From Campylobacter showae (GTDB taxonomy: Bacteria > Campylobacterota > Campylobacteria > Campylobacterales > Campylobacteraceae), in the NCBI RefSeq assembly GCF_004803815.1, contig NZ_CP012544.1, forward strand, positions 1,116,001 through 1,180,000: a stretch of 64,000 nt of DNA, written 5' to 3'. The notes beneath the pieces were generated by a model that was not told the DNA's origin, made no database searches, and saw only the letters and a list, made by a program, of their open reading frames with translations. This document shows, one piece after another, positions 29,023-36,924 of this stretch. A program made the translations under genes and the position numbers. Within the stretch, counting starts at the first letter, position 1. Each line of letters begins with the position of its first letter.

Positions 29023-30876
29023 TTATTGCTTTAGCGTGAGCAAGGTATCGAGCATCTTTTCTACGGTCGTGATGATTTTAGCCGCCGCACCGTAACTGCT
29101 TTGAAAGCGTATAAGGTTTGTCAGCTCCTCGTTTAAATTTACGCCGCTAACCGACTGGTACTCAGACATAGCAACTTTATGGATAGCTGTATTTGCGTCG
29201 TTTAGATCGTTATTTGTCTGAGTTTGGCTAGCTAGATCGGTGGTGATATAGCGGTAATATCCCTCGACGCTCTCTTCCTTGTCCGCATGCTTGTCGGAGT
29301 AAAATATGATTTTTTTATACTGCATTTGCACCATATCGTTTGCGACTTCGTTGTTGCCAGGAGTCGGGTTTGAGTAGGCTTTTAGCTTGTGCGGATTTTC
29401 CATCAGCTCGCTTTTTACGCTCATATTTTTCGCGTTTCCGCCCTCAAAAACTCTATTTACCCCGATAATACCCGGGAAATTGGTACCTTTATCGACGAAA
29501 GCGACGCTGTATTCGCCGGCATTTCTTTTAGCTGTTACGCCAAACGTGCCTTTGCCCGTCGTCGCGTCGTACTGATAGTTTGCCTGAAAATAATCGTCCA
29601 CGTCGTTTAGCGAGTTATTGTCGCCGTTGTCGTCAGTGTCGGAGTTAAAGTCCCGCACGATAGAGTTGCCGCGAGTATTGTCGTTTATAGTAGTAGAGGC
29701 GTTTATGTTTATCGTTTTTCGAGCGACCTCTTGGCCTTGATTGTTATAAACTACGACGTCAAAGCTACCGTGTTTAATGTCGTCGTTAAAATTCATCAGC
29801 GTCCTAGAGTCGCTTAGACCGTCTAGCTCGTCAGTTACGGCGTTTTCTACGGCCGATCTTGCGTAGATATTGTTCGTCTCGTTTATGATGCCTTTGGCGA
29901 AGGTATTTAGGTTGTCGATGTATTTTTGTATCGTTCCGTCTTGAAATTCTCCGTTATCATCCACTCTTCGTCCGCGTAGATCCAGCGCGGCGCCTAGTTT
30001 ACCGCCCGAGATTCGTCCGTTTAGATCGACTTTCTTGCTATCGTCTCTTTCGAAAAATACACCTTTAAAATCGCTCTTGTCGCTTATCCTATCGACTGTT
30101 AGCGGATGATACGTCGTGCCATCTACGATATTAAATCCTGAAATATTTATCTGATGCTTGGTACCCATATCGGTTACGGTCGGATCGATATTGTTGCTTT
30201 GTAGTTGCCCCTTAAATACGCTTATGCCGGCAATTTTCGACATCGCTAGTTCGAGCTGATCGCGTTTGTCGCGCAGATCGTTTGCTCTAGTAGTGCCGAC
30301 TGATTCGACGCGCACGATCTCTTTATTTATCTGCGCGATTTGCTTGGCGTATTTGTTGATTTCATTTACGGCGACTTCTATCTGCGAGTCCACGTCCTTT
30401 TGGATCTTGGTTAGCATATCGTGGGCTTTGTTGATACTGTTTGATAGCGTTGCGGCCGAATTTAGTAGATTTACCTTCTGAGAACCCTCGGTTGGGTTAG
30501 AAGCGAGGTTGTTCCATGCATTAAAATAATTTTGCAAATCCCTACCTATGCCTACGCTTTGTAGATCAGGGAAGCGCTGCGAAATCTCCTCTAAAATTTG
30601 CTTTTTATATTCGCTTGATTCTAAATTTATATTTGAAGTTCGAAGTCTAGCAAACGTAAACTCGTCATGCACGCGTACGACCGTATCGACCTTGGTGCCA
30701 GTACCGATGTCGCCCGGCATATCGTGAAAAGGCTCTCTGGCAGACTGCACGACGCGCTGTCTAGTGTAGTGCTCGCTGTCGGCGTTTGTGATGTTGTGTC
30801 CTGTCGTAGTGATCTGCGTCTGCGCGGCATCTAGGCCGCTAACTCCAATATGTAAAGACGAAAATATATTAGCCAT
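29023..30876 (-). CDS. flgK: Flagellar hook-associated protein 1
   Basis: A 617-residue protein joining hook to filament. The N-terminal rod-type motif LHIGVSGLDAAQTQITTTGHNITNADS (first 30 residues) and the C-terminal VSGVNLNEELTNLIRFQSSYGAAAKIITTVEKM helix form the usual paired terminal coiled coils. The variable centre is acidic. It is exported by the flagellar type III system with FlgN as chaperone; flgN lies immediately upstream (3-base gap). The cluster order flgI-flgJ-flgM-flgN-flgK matches C. jejuni. Confidence 0.96.
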   Translation of the reverse strand: MANIFSSLHIGVSGLDAAQTQITTTGHNITNADSEHYTRQRVVQSAREPFHDMPGDIGTGTKVDTVVRVHDEFTFARLRTSNINLESSEYKKQILEEISQRFPDLQSVGIGRDLQNYFNAWNNLASNPTEGSQKVNLLNSAATLSNSINKAHDMLTKIQKDVDSQIEVAVNEINKYAKQIAQINKEIVRVESVGTTRANDLRDKRDQLELAMSKIAGISVFKGQLQSNNIDPTVTDMGTKHQINISGFNIVDGTTYHPLTVDRISDKSDFKGVFFERDDSKKVDLNGRISGGKLGAALDLRGRRVDDNGEFQDGTIQKYIDNLNTFAKGIINETNNIYARSAVENAVTDELDGLSDSRTLMNFNDDIKHGSFDVVVYNNQGQEVARKTININASTTINDNTRGNSIVRDFNSDTDDNGDNNSLNDVDDYFQANYQYDATTGKGTFGVTAKRNAGEYSVAFVDKGTNFPGIIGVNRVFEGGNAKNMSVKSELMENPHKLKAYSNPTPGNNEVANDMVQMQYKKIIFYSDKHADKEESVEGYYRYITTDLASQTQTNNDLNDANTAIHKVAMSEYQSVSGVNLNEELTNLIRFQSSYGAAAKIITTVEKMLDTLLTLKQ

Positions 30877-30879
30877 TTT

Positions 30880-31308
30880 TTAAACCCTTGTTTTAAATAA
30901 ACTTTCAGGCGTCAAGCCTTCTTTATCGTAGCTGCCAGACTCGCTTTTAAACATGTTTTTTAGCAAGCTATCGAAAAATTCTTTTACTCCGACGACGTAT
31001 TTTGCGTATTCTTTGTTTTTTGAGTAGAGCTCTTCAAGCTTTGAGCGCATAAGCGCGAGAGATGATTTTACCTCATCGTCAAGGATAGAGCTTAAATTTG
31101 CCCCGCCGTTTTCCTTTGAGACTCTTAAAAGCTCTTTATCTAGCAGCGATTTTATAGATTCGAATTTTTTAACCAGCTCGTTTTTGCGTTTGACGCTATC
31201 ATCGACCTTAGTGTGATCAGCTAGTTTTATCTTTTCTATATCTTCCGTAGTTTGGGCGATGAGCTCGTCTAGCACGCCCATCGCCTCATCTAAATATTTT
31301 TTAAGCAT
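30880..31308 (-). CDS. flgN: Flagellar export chaperone FlgN
   Basis: A 142-residue, largely helical protein between flgM and flgK. Sequence similarity to enteric FlgN is faint, but position equals C. jejuni Cj1465, and the helical layout (MLKKYLDEAMGVLDELIAQTTEDIEKI at the start) fits. It would hold FlgK before export. The ATG at 31308 is preceded by AAGGACAAAA, which is the right arm of a perfect hairpin (31308-31340). The flgK start follows 3 bases after its stop. Confidence 0.8.
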   Translation of the reverse strand: MLKKYLDEAMGVLDELIAQTTEDIEKIKLADHTKVDDSVKRKNELVKKFESIKSLLDKELLRVSKENGGANLSSILDDEVKSSLALMRSKLEELYSKNKEYAKYVVGVKEFFDSLLKNMFKSESGSYDKEGLTPESLFKTRV

Positions 31309-31340
31309 TTTTGTCCTTTCTTTTTACGCAAGGACAAAAA
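31308..31340 (-). promoter_or_regulatory. 11-bp hairpin sequestering the flgN ribosome site
   Basis: TTTTTGTCCTT (31308-31318) and AAGGACAAAAA (31330-31340) are exact complements with an 11-base loop. In the minus-strand mRNA the 3' arm is AAGGACAAAAA, comprising the Shine-Dalgarno sequence and reaching the A of the flgN ATG. The 5' arm starts 3 bases after the flgM stop, where a terminating ribosome would melt it. Confidence 0.7.
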
Positions 31341-31343
31341 ATC

Positions 31344-31547
31344 TTATAAAAGCGTATCGGCAATGGCTTTTGCAGTCTTGGACATATCTAGTTTATATGT
31401 CCCGTTTGCGATCTGCTCAGCTATCTTTGCAACCTTGCTTTCTTCTTTGCCTTGTGTTTTTTCCATGTTTTCGCTCTTTTTTACGTCGTTTGAGCGAGTG
31501 ATTTGCTGCGGGCTCATGCCCAGTTTAGCTCCCAAAGTTCCTATCAT
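31344..31547 (-). CDS. flgM: Anti-sigma-28 factor FlgM
   Basis: A 67-residue protein that binds FliA (sigma-28) until the hook-basal body is complete. The N-terminus is MIGTLGAKLGMSPQQITRSND and the C-terminal helix (VAKIAEQIANGTYKLDMSKTAKAIADTLL) carries the typical FlgM sigma-binding pattern. The ATG at 31547 has AAGG 7 bases before it; a TTG 6 bases upstream is rejected. It sits behind a sigma-28-like promoter, so FlgM would control its own synthesis. Confidence 0.9.
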   Translation of the reverse strand: MIGTLGAKLGMSPQQITRSNDVKKSENMEKTQGKEESKVAKIAEQIANGTYKLDMSKTAKAIADTLL

Positions 31548-31577
31548 TTTCAAGCCTTTTTAGATTTGTTAGAAACT

Positions 31578-31603
31578 AAATCGGCAAATTTTGAAATTTC
31601 TTA
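31578..31603 (-). promoter_or_regulatory. Sigma-28 promoter for flgM
   Basis: On the minus strand: TAAG, 14 bases, then GCCGATTT. This fits the FliA consensus (TAAA, 15 bases, GCCGATAA; Campylobacter -10 CGATWT). It lies 31 bases before the flgM ATG and its -35 overlaps the last bases of flgJ. Confidence 0.75.
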
Positions 31604-31912
31604 AGCCCTTTCTTTCAAATAATTAAATAAAAGTTCGCTAAAGCCTAAATTTCCGCTCAGAGCCTTACTCATCGTGTCGTTATACATCGAGTGATAGATC
31701 TCGTCTCCGGCATCTTTGCCAAATAACGGATTTTCGTCCTTTAGCGCGATATCTAGCACGCTTTTAACCAAAAACGCCTCAAAAGCATCGGTTTGCTCTT
31801 TTAAAAGCGCGTCTTGCTCGCTCTGAGGCTTATCCGTGCGTCTATTTTCGATAGAGCTCGTGGCAAATTTATTGTAGGAGCTTAAAGCCGCCGAAGTATC
31901 TACGTTTAACAT
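31601..31912 (-). CDS. flgJ: Rod-binding protein, FlgJ N-terminal domain type
   Basis: A 103-residue protein with only the rod-assembly domain: QTDAFEAFLVKSVLDIAL, GKDAGDEIYHSMYNDTMSKALSG and NLGFSELLFNYL. The peptidoglycan hydrolase domain of enteric FlgJ is absent, which is normal in Campylobacter, where the wall enzyme is encoded elsewhere. Its ATG overlaps the flgI stop (TAATG), so both are coupled. It acts at the rod tip in the periplasm. Confidence 0.88.
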   Translation of the reverse strand: MLNVDTSAALSSYNKFATSSIENRRTDKPQSEQDALLKEQTDAFEAFLVKSVLDIALKDENPLFGKDAGDEIYHSMYNDTMSKALSGNLGFSELLFNYLKERA

Positions 31913-32973
31913 TATATTATCTCCAAATTTACATGTATGGCGCCCACACGCTTTAGATTTTCCATGATCGCTATGATGTCGCTAGGAGTCGCGCCCATCT
32001 TACTTAGCGCCCTTGCTACGCTAGCTACGGTTGTTTTTTCGCCGCTGATTTTTAGCATATTGGTTAGCGGATCGACCGCTGCGCCGTCTTGCAAGTCGAT
32101 TGTTTGCCCGTTTGCAGCCATATCGCCATACGAGCTAGGTTCTATCTTTATCGTGATGTCGCCGTGCGTGATGACGACGGGATCGACCGTGATATTTATG
32201 CCGCTTACTATCGTGCCGGTGCGCTCGTCGATTACGATCTTATCTAGCGCTTTATAATCCACGTCCAAATTTAACACCCTAGCTACGAAATCAACCATAT
32301 TTACTCCGTTTGGCTTAGCGATCCTGATCGTTCTGGAGTCAACCGCTACGGCGCTATCGCCGCCTATATTTAAATTTACCGCTCTTTGTATATTTGAAGC
32401 GGTGTCGAAATTCGACTCTTTTAAGCTTAAAAATATCGCTTCTTGATTATAGATATCGTACGCGATCTCGCGCTCCACGATTGCGCCGCTTGGGATCGTG
32501 CCCGCGGTTACGTGGTTGCCGCCTTTACTTCCGCCTCCGCGAGATGCGGTTTTGCCGCCTATAGTTAGCGAGCCCTGAGCTAGAGCGTAAATGTCGCCGT
32601 CCACGCCCTTAAGCGGAGTCATCAAAAGCGTTCCGCCCTGAAGGCTCTTTGCATCGCCGATAGATGATATCACGACGTCGAGCTTATCGCCCTGCCTAGC
32701 AAACGGCGGCAGCTTTGCGATAACCATTACCGCGGCGGTATTTTTTGATTTGATGTCGTCTGGCTTGATTTTTACGTTCACGCTTTGAAGCATATTTGAA
32801 AGAGACTGGATCGTAAACTCAGAGCTACTGCCGTCGCCAGAGCCGTTTAGACCGACGACCAGACCGTATCCGATCAGCTGATTTTCCCTCACGCCAACGA
32901 CGTTTGCGATGTCTTTTATCTGCGCCGCAAAAGTCGATATGGCAAGGCTCAGCAAGCATGCCGCTAGTTTCAT
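31912..32973 (-). CDS. flgI: Flagellar P-ring protein
   Basis: A 353-residue periplasmic protein that builds the P ring around the rod. The signal peptide MKLAACLLSLAISTFAA is followed by the family opening QIKDIANVVGVRENQLIGYGLVVGLNGSGDG. RGGGSKGGNHVTAGTIPSGAIVERE and the final NLKRVGAIHVNLEII are characteristic. The ATG at 32973 has AGGA 5 bases before; a longer frame is rejected because it precedes the signal peptide. A sigma-54-like promoter lies 32 bases upstream. Confidence 0.95.
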   Translation of the reverse strand: MKLAACLLSLAISTFAAQIKDIANVVGVRENQLIGYGLVVGLNGSGDGSSSEFTIQSLSNMLQSVNVKIKPDDIKSKNTAAVMVIAKLPPFARQGDKLDVVISSIGDAKSLQGGTLLMTPLKGVDGDIYALAQGSLTIGGKTASRGGGSKGGNHVTAGTIPSGAIVEREIAYDIYNQEAIFLSLKESNFDTASNIQRAVNLNIGGDSAVAVDSRTIRIAKPNGVNMVDFVARVLNLDVDYKALDKIVIDERTGTIVSGINITVDPVVITHGDITIKIEPSSYGDMAANGQTIDLQDGAAVDPLTNMLKISGEKTTVASVARALSKMGATPSDIIAIMENLKRVGAIHVNLEII

Positions 32974-33004
32974 TTTCGTCCTTAAATTTGTATTTTCAAG
33001 GACT

Positions 33005-33024
33005 AAAAGCAATTAGTATTCCAA
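33005..33024 (-). promoter_or_regulatory. Sigma-54 promoter for the flgI operon
   Basis: On the minus strand the sequence reads TTGGAATACTAATTGCTTTT, with GG (-24) and GC (-12) separated by exactly 10 bases, as in the Campylobacter sigma-54 consensus TTGGAAC-N5-TTGCTT. It lies between the rsmD stop and the flgI start. FlgSR-type activation is expected from knowledge of the genus. Confidence 0.8.
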
Positions 33025-33039
33025 ATTTGATGCAAGAAT

Positions 33040-33606
33040 TTAAGAATAGTAACTAAGCGAGGTGTTTCCGAATTTTTTAGATTTTAAAAGAGTAAATGCG
33101 CCGATGTTTTCTGGTAAATTTAGGTGGCTAGCATGCTCGAAAGCGATCAGGTAAATTTTATCTTTAGGCAAATTTAGCGCCAAATTTACGCACTTTTCAT
33201 AAACGTCCGCAAATCCGTCTCTGATATCAAAAGGCGGATCAAGATACAAGATAACGGGTAAATTTTGCTTCGCGACGATAGCTGGCGTTATCTCAAAAGT
33301 ATCTCCGTTTACGACCTCAAGCTCGTCGCCGATAAGCTTGGCGTTTTGCAGTGCGATCTTATAGGCGTTTTTGTCGATTTCTATCGCGTACGCCTTTTGT
33401 GCGCCGTTGCTTAGCGCTTCTGCGGCCATCAGCGCGCTACCGCCAAAAGCCTCGATAAAAATTTTACCCGCTAGCTCATAGCGAAACGAGTCGAAAAACG
33501 AACCTTTTACAATGTTTTTCGTGCTCCTTGTGGTTTGAAGCGAGGGCAAAAGCAGCTTTTTACCTTTAAATTTACCGCTTGAGATAGTCGCGTAGAGATT
33601 TTTCAA
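33040..33606 (-). CDS. rsmD: 16S rRNA (guanine966-N2)-methyltransferase-type protein
   Basis: A 188-residue methyltransferase of the RsmD family. It opens with ISSGKFKGKKLLLPSLQTTRSTKNIVKGSFFDSF, the typical substrate-binding start, then EAFGGSALMAAEALSNGA (SAM site near 53) and the catalytic LYLDPPFD (near 119). Position next to flgI matches C. jejuni Cj1461, called a DNA methylase there. The rRNA target is inferred from family. It overlaps the upstream gene by 4 bases. Confidence 0.88.
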   Translation of the reverse strand: MKNLYATISSGKFKGKKLLLPSLQTTRSTKNIVKGSFFDSFRYELAGKIFIEAFGGSALMAAEALSNGAQKAYAIEIDKNAYKIALQNAKLIGDELEVVNGDTFEITPAIVAKQNLPVILYLDPPFDIRDGFADVYEKCVNLALNLPKDKIYLIAFEHASHLNLPENIGAFTLLKSKKFGNTSLSYYS

Positions 33607-33989
33607 CGATTTTTCCTTAGAATCGCGAGTAGATCTTCTTTAAATTTATCTATCAAATTTGAAACCTCAAGCTCCAAATTTGAACCGTTTTGCGGCGCGG
33701 CTTCTTCTTTTATAACAAATGCAGGCGAGGTTGTGCGAGAGGGCGCAATGGGCTCTGAAAACTGAATCGCCGAGTAAAACTCCTCAAGTGCGGAGACAAG
33801 GGCCTCTTTGCTAAAAGGGATTTTTAGATGAGGCGAGTGCTCGGCGATCACAAAAACAGGCTTTTTAGCCTCTACCTTTTTGTCCGCCACGATAAAGTCG
33901 CAATCTTTTCTAGGCGAGATAAAATCCCTCAAAAATAGCCTTAGCGACTCCCCCAGCAAAATGCAGTCGCATTCAAACGAAACTTTCAC
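33603..33989 (-). CDS. Unknown 128-residue protein before rsmD
   Basis: The first 75 residues alternate hydrophobic strands and helices (VSFECDCILLGESLRLFLRDF, CDFIVADKKVE, PVFVIAE, IPFSKEALVSALEEFYSAI). This faintly recalls a response-regulator receiver fold, with Asp at the end of a strand and a PF-S near the last helix, but the usual lysine is not evident. A proline/serine linker and a C-terminal helix follow. It corresponds by position to C. jejuni Cj1460, also unassigned. The ribosome site AAGGAGAATTC precedes the ATG. Confidence 0.78.
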   Translation of the reverse strand: MKVSFECDCILLGESLRLFLRDFISPRKDCDFIVADKKVEAKKPVFVIAEHSPHLKIPFSKEALVSALEEFYSAIQFSEPIAPSRTTSPAFVIKEEAAPQNGSNLELEVSNLIDKFKEDLLAILRKNR

Positions 33990-34079
33990 GAATTCTCCTT
34001 TTTCTCGCCTTAATTTAGGCTGGATTTTAACAAATTTATGCGAAAATTTAAATTAAGCAAAAATTTTCCCGAACGGGGC

Positions 34080-34106
34080 TAAAAAAATTTGCAAATTTGA
34101 CGATAT
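34080..34106 (+). promoter_or_regulatory. Sigma-28 promoter for flaG-fliD-fliS
   Basis: TAAA (34080-34083), 15 bases, then GACGATAT (34099-34106). Spacing equals the FliA consensus (TAAA-N15-GCCGATAA) and the Campylobacter -10 CGATAT is exact. The flaG ATG follows 30 bases later. Confidence 0.82.
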
Positions 34107-34136
34107 AGAAGCTAGCAAACATTTAAAGGAGAAAAT

Positions 34137-34508
34137 ATGGAAATTTTCAAAGTAGCAAGCCAGCCGATGGCAAATGTAGCTACAAGCTCGCACGCACAAA
34201 GCTCTACGCAAACCAGAGAGGTCGAAAGGACGCAGATCCAGCAAGACGCAACCCAAAATTTAACCGAGCAAAATAACGAAACGCTAAGCAAAGAAGTAAA
34301 AGAAGCCACGGAAAAGCTAAATAAACAAATGGAAGATCTAGGCACTAGCATACGTTTTGGTTACAACGACAAAATAGGCGCGATGTACGTAAACGTCATG
34401 GAGATGAAAACCGGCGAAGTAATCCGCAAAATCCCGACCGAACAGGCAATGAAGCTAAGCGAATATTTTAGAGAGGCGGTCGGAGTTTTATTTGACAAGG
34501 AGAGCTAA
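34137..34508 (+). CDS. flaG: FlaG family flagellar protein
   Basis: A 123-residue protein of the FlaG family, which influences filament length. The C-terminal conserved part IRFGYNDKIGAMYVNVMEMKTGEVIRKIPTEQAMKLSEYFREAVG is complete; the first 60 residues are Q/T/S-rich and disordered. The site AAAGGAGAAAAT lies 5 bases before the ATG. It starts the flaG-fliD-fliS transcription unit, with a gap of 2 bases to fliD. Confidence 0.92.
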   Translation: MEIFKVASQPMANVATSSHAQSSTQTREVERTQIQQDATQNLTEQNNETLSKEVKEATEKLNKQMEDLGTSIRFGYNDKIGAMYVNVMEMKTGEVIRKIPTEQAMKLSEYFREAVGVLFDKES

Positions 34509-34510
34509 AA

Positions 34511-36244
34511 ATGGCACTAGGTAAAGTTTCTTCGCTTGGCTTTGGTAGCCAAGTTTTAACGCAAGACGTTATAGATAAGCTAAAAGCCGCCGACGAAGCG
34601 GGTCAGATAAAACCCGTAACCGCTAAAATCACGGCAAACGCGACAAAACAAAAAGATCTAACGGCTCTAAAAACGCTGATCGGCACCTTTCGATCCTCGG
34701 TTTCAACCCTAGCAGACGATAGCTCATATCAAAAAAGAACCACTAGCTCAGATGGAAAGAGCGCAGATATAAGCGTGAGTGCGGGCGTCGCGGTACAAGA
34801 TATCGACATAGATGTTAAGCAACTAGCCAAAAAAGACGTTTATCAAAGCACTAAATTTGCCACCTCAAGCTCGTTTATCGGCAAAAACGGAACCTTTGGT
34901 ATAAAAGTCGGAGACCAAACCTATAAAATCGAGGCTAAAAACTCCACTACGCTAGAAGAGCTAGCCGATAAGATCAACGAGGTCACAAACGGCGCCGTCT
35001 CGGCAAAAGCGATGAAGGTCGGCGGCGAAGATCCATATCAGCTTATATTGCAGTCCAAAGAAACCGGCGCAGAAAATAAAGTAGAGATAACAAATGTCGA
35101 TAGTGACGGCACGGCCCTAACCGGTGCGGACGACGTTTTGCAAAAATTAGGCTGGGATAGCGCAAATATCGCAAACAACAAAATCTCAACGGCACAAGAC
35201 GCCGAGTTCGTCTACAACGGCATTACGATAAAACGAAGCGGCAACGAGGTAAAAGATCTAAATTTAGGAATGACGATAAAACTAAAAGATACTGGTAAGA
35301 CGACTTTTAGCGTCAAAGAGGACACGAGCGCGATAAAAGAAAGCATGCAAAGCATGGTAACGGCGTATAATAATCTCGTAAACAACCTAAAAGTCGCTAC
35401 CGATTATGATTCGGACACTAAAAAATCGGGCACTTTCCAGGGCGTAAGCGAGATAAATACGATAAAATCGACGCTAAATAAAATTTTATTCGGCAATCAG
35501 ACCTACACGAAAGATAACGTAACAAAGACGGCAAATTTAGCCGACTACGGTCTAAGTCTAAATAAAGAAGGCCTGCTAGAGCTAGATAGCTCAAAACTCG
35601 GCAAAAAACTAGATGAGGATTTGCAAAGCGTCCAAAAGATATTTGCCGGTGGCACCACCTATGGCACGGCTCAAGTTCTTAGCTCAAAACCGGTAGACAG
35701 CGGAGCGCTCACTATCGGCGGCGACGATCTCGTGATAAACGGGAAAAAGATAAATTTAGCCGCTACGCCTGCGTCAAATTCGGCAAAAGAAAACGCTCTA
35801 GCGCTACTAAAAGCTATAAACGACGCCGGGATATCGGGCATACAAGCGACTCTAACCGCAAACGAAGACGGCATATCGCTAAAAACTACAAACGGTACGG
35901 CGATAAGTATAAAGGGTTCTGGAGCGGCGCTAAACGCCGTGGGCTTTAGCGAATCAACCGTAACACCGAAAAATACGACCGTAAACGGCATCTTTTCCTC
36001 GGCGAAAAAGACTATAGACGGGCTAATCAACTCAAAAAACGGCTCTTTAACCAAATACGGACAAAGCCTGATCGAGGAGAAAAAAACGCTCGATGCCGAA
36101 AAAGAAAAGACGCAAAAGTCACTAGACGCAAAGTACGCCACGATGGAAGAGCGATTTTTGGCATACGACAAGATCATCAGCAAGTTAAATAGCGAATTTT
36201 CGTCGCTAAAATCGATGATCGAAGCCGAATATAACAAGAAATAA
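34511..36244 (+). CDS. fliD: Flagellar filament cap protein FliD (HAP2)
   Basis: A 577-residue cap protein that helps flagellin polymerise. The N-terminal FliD_N region (GFGSQVLTQDVIDKLKAADEAGQIKPVTAKI) and the C-terminal FliD_C helix (EKTQKSLDAKYATMEERFLAYDKIISKLNSEFSSLKSMIEAEYNKK) are typical. The centre is variable and exposed. Length is close to that of C. jejuni FliD (about 640) though shorter. Secreted by the flagellar export system with FliS/FliT-like chaperones. AAGGAGAGCTAAAA lies before the ATG. Confidence 0.95.
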   Translation: MALGKVSSLGFGSQVLTQDVIDKLKAADEAGQIKPVTAKITANATKQKDLTALKTLIGTFRSSVSTLADDSSYQKRTTSSDGKSADISVSAGVAVQDIDIDVKQLAKKDVYQSTKFATSSSFIGKNGTFGIKVGDQTYKIEAKNSTTLEELADKINEVTNGAVSAKAMKVGGEDPYQLILQSKETGAENKVEITNVDSDGTALTGADDVLQKLGWDSANIANNKISTAQDAEFVYNGITIKRSGNEVKDLNLGMTIKLKDTGKTTFSVKEDTSAIKESMQSMVTAYNNLVNNLKVATDYDSDTKKSGTFQGVSEINTIKSTLNKILFGNQTYTKDNVTKTANLADYGLSLNKEGLLELDSSKLGKKLDEDLQSVQKIFAGGTTYGTAQVLSSKPVDSGALTIGGDDLVINGKKINLAATPASNSAKENALALLKAINDAGISGIQATLTANEDGISLKTTNGTAISIKGSGAALNAVGFSESTVTPKNTTVNGIFSSAKKTIDGLINSKNGSLTKYGQSLIEEKKTLDAEKEKTQKSLDAKYATMEERFLAYDKIISKLNSEFSSLKSMIEAEYNKK

Positions 36245-36255
36245 AAGGTAAATTT

Positions 36256-36648
36256 ATGCAATACAACACTGCACACGCGGCGTATTCGCAAAACGCGGTA
36301 GGCGGCATCGAGTCGCCTACTAAGCTCATCGAGATGCTTTACGAGGGCGTTTTGAGATTTATTTTTAGAGCTAGAAAAGCGATGCAAGATAACGACGTGG
36401 AGAAAAAAGTATATTTTATAAACCGCACGAACGCCATCTTTATCGAGCTTCTAAACTCATTAGACTACAACCAAGGTAGCGTCGCGCACTATCTAAGCGG
36501 ACTTTATACGAGGCAGATCCAACTGCTGTCGATGGCAAATATAAACAACGACGAGCAGAGCCTAAACGAGGTCGTGAGCGTAACCAAACAGCTACTTGAA
36601 GCATGGAAAGAGACGACTGGCGCGGGGCAAGCCGATGTGGCTGGATGA
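36256..36648 (+). CDS. fliS: Flagellin-specific chaperone FliS
   Basis: A 130-residue all-helical chaperone that keeps flagellin monomeric before export. The signature AHAAYSQNAVGGIESPTKLIEMLYEGVLRFI spans residues 6-36 and LLNSLDYNQGSVAHYLSGLYTRQI follows. The alternative frame over the same DNA is not coding. It begins 11 bases after fliD and overlaps the next small gene by 17 bases. Confidence 0.94.
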   Translation: MQYNTAHAAYSQNAVGGIESPTKLIEMLYEGVLRFIFRARKAMQDNDVEKKVYFINRTNAIFIELLNSLDYNQGSVAHYLSGLYTRQIQLLSMANINNDEQSLNEVVSVTKQLLEAWKETTGAGQADVAG

Positions 36649-36853
36649 GCTAAAAATAGCCGTCGCTAGCAATGACGCGGAGGCTATCGCGGCACTAGCG
36701 GGCCAGACTCCTAGTAAATTTGACAGCCTAGAGGACGCCCTGCAAGCTCAGGAGCTTCTGGGCGCAGCGATAAATTTGATACAAAAAAACAGAACCGAGC
36801 TCGGCAAAGAGCTAGAAAAACTAAAAAACGTAAAAAAATACATAGCGTCGTAG
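36632..36853 (+). CDS. Small helical protein after fliS (FliT-like candidate)
   Basis: A 73-residue, predicted all-helical protein (start MWLDELKIAVASND). It overlaps fliS by 17 bases, so translation is coupled. GGGG lies 7 bases before the ATG at 36632; an earlier in-frame ATG (36596) lacks a site. The same slot in C. jejuni holds the unassigned Cj0550. Position and size suggest a flagellar chaperone related to FliT, but no sequence motif proves it. Confidence 0.72.
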   Translation, partial: PMWLDELKIAVASNDAEAIAALAGQTPSKFDSLEDALQAQELLGAAINLIQKNRTELGKELEKLKNVKKYIAS

Positions 36854-36924
36854 ATAATTTCTCAAATTTACGGCGCTTTTTATCTCAAATTTCCTTCTAA
36901 ATTTTATCCCGCAAAGGCAAAGAT

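Noticed and set aside
31601-31912. FlgJ truncated by mutation
   Set aside because: The short, rod-domain-only form is normal in this genus; both ends are clean.
35671-36387. Long open frame opposite fliD
   Set aside because: It mirrors fliD codons, lacks a ribosome site, and its composition follows the complementary strand; fliD is clear.
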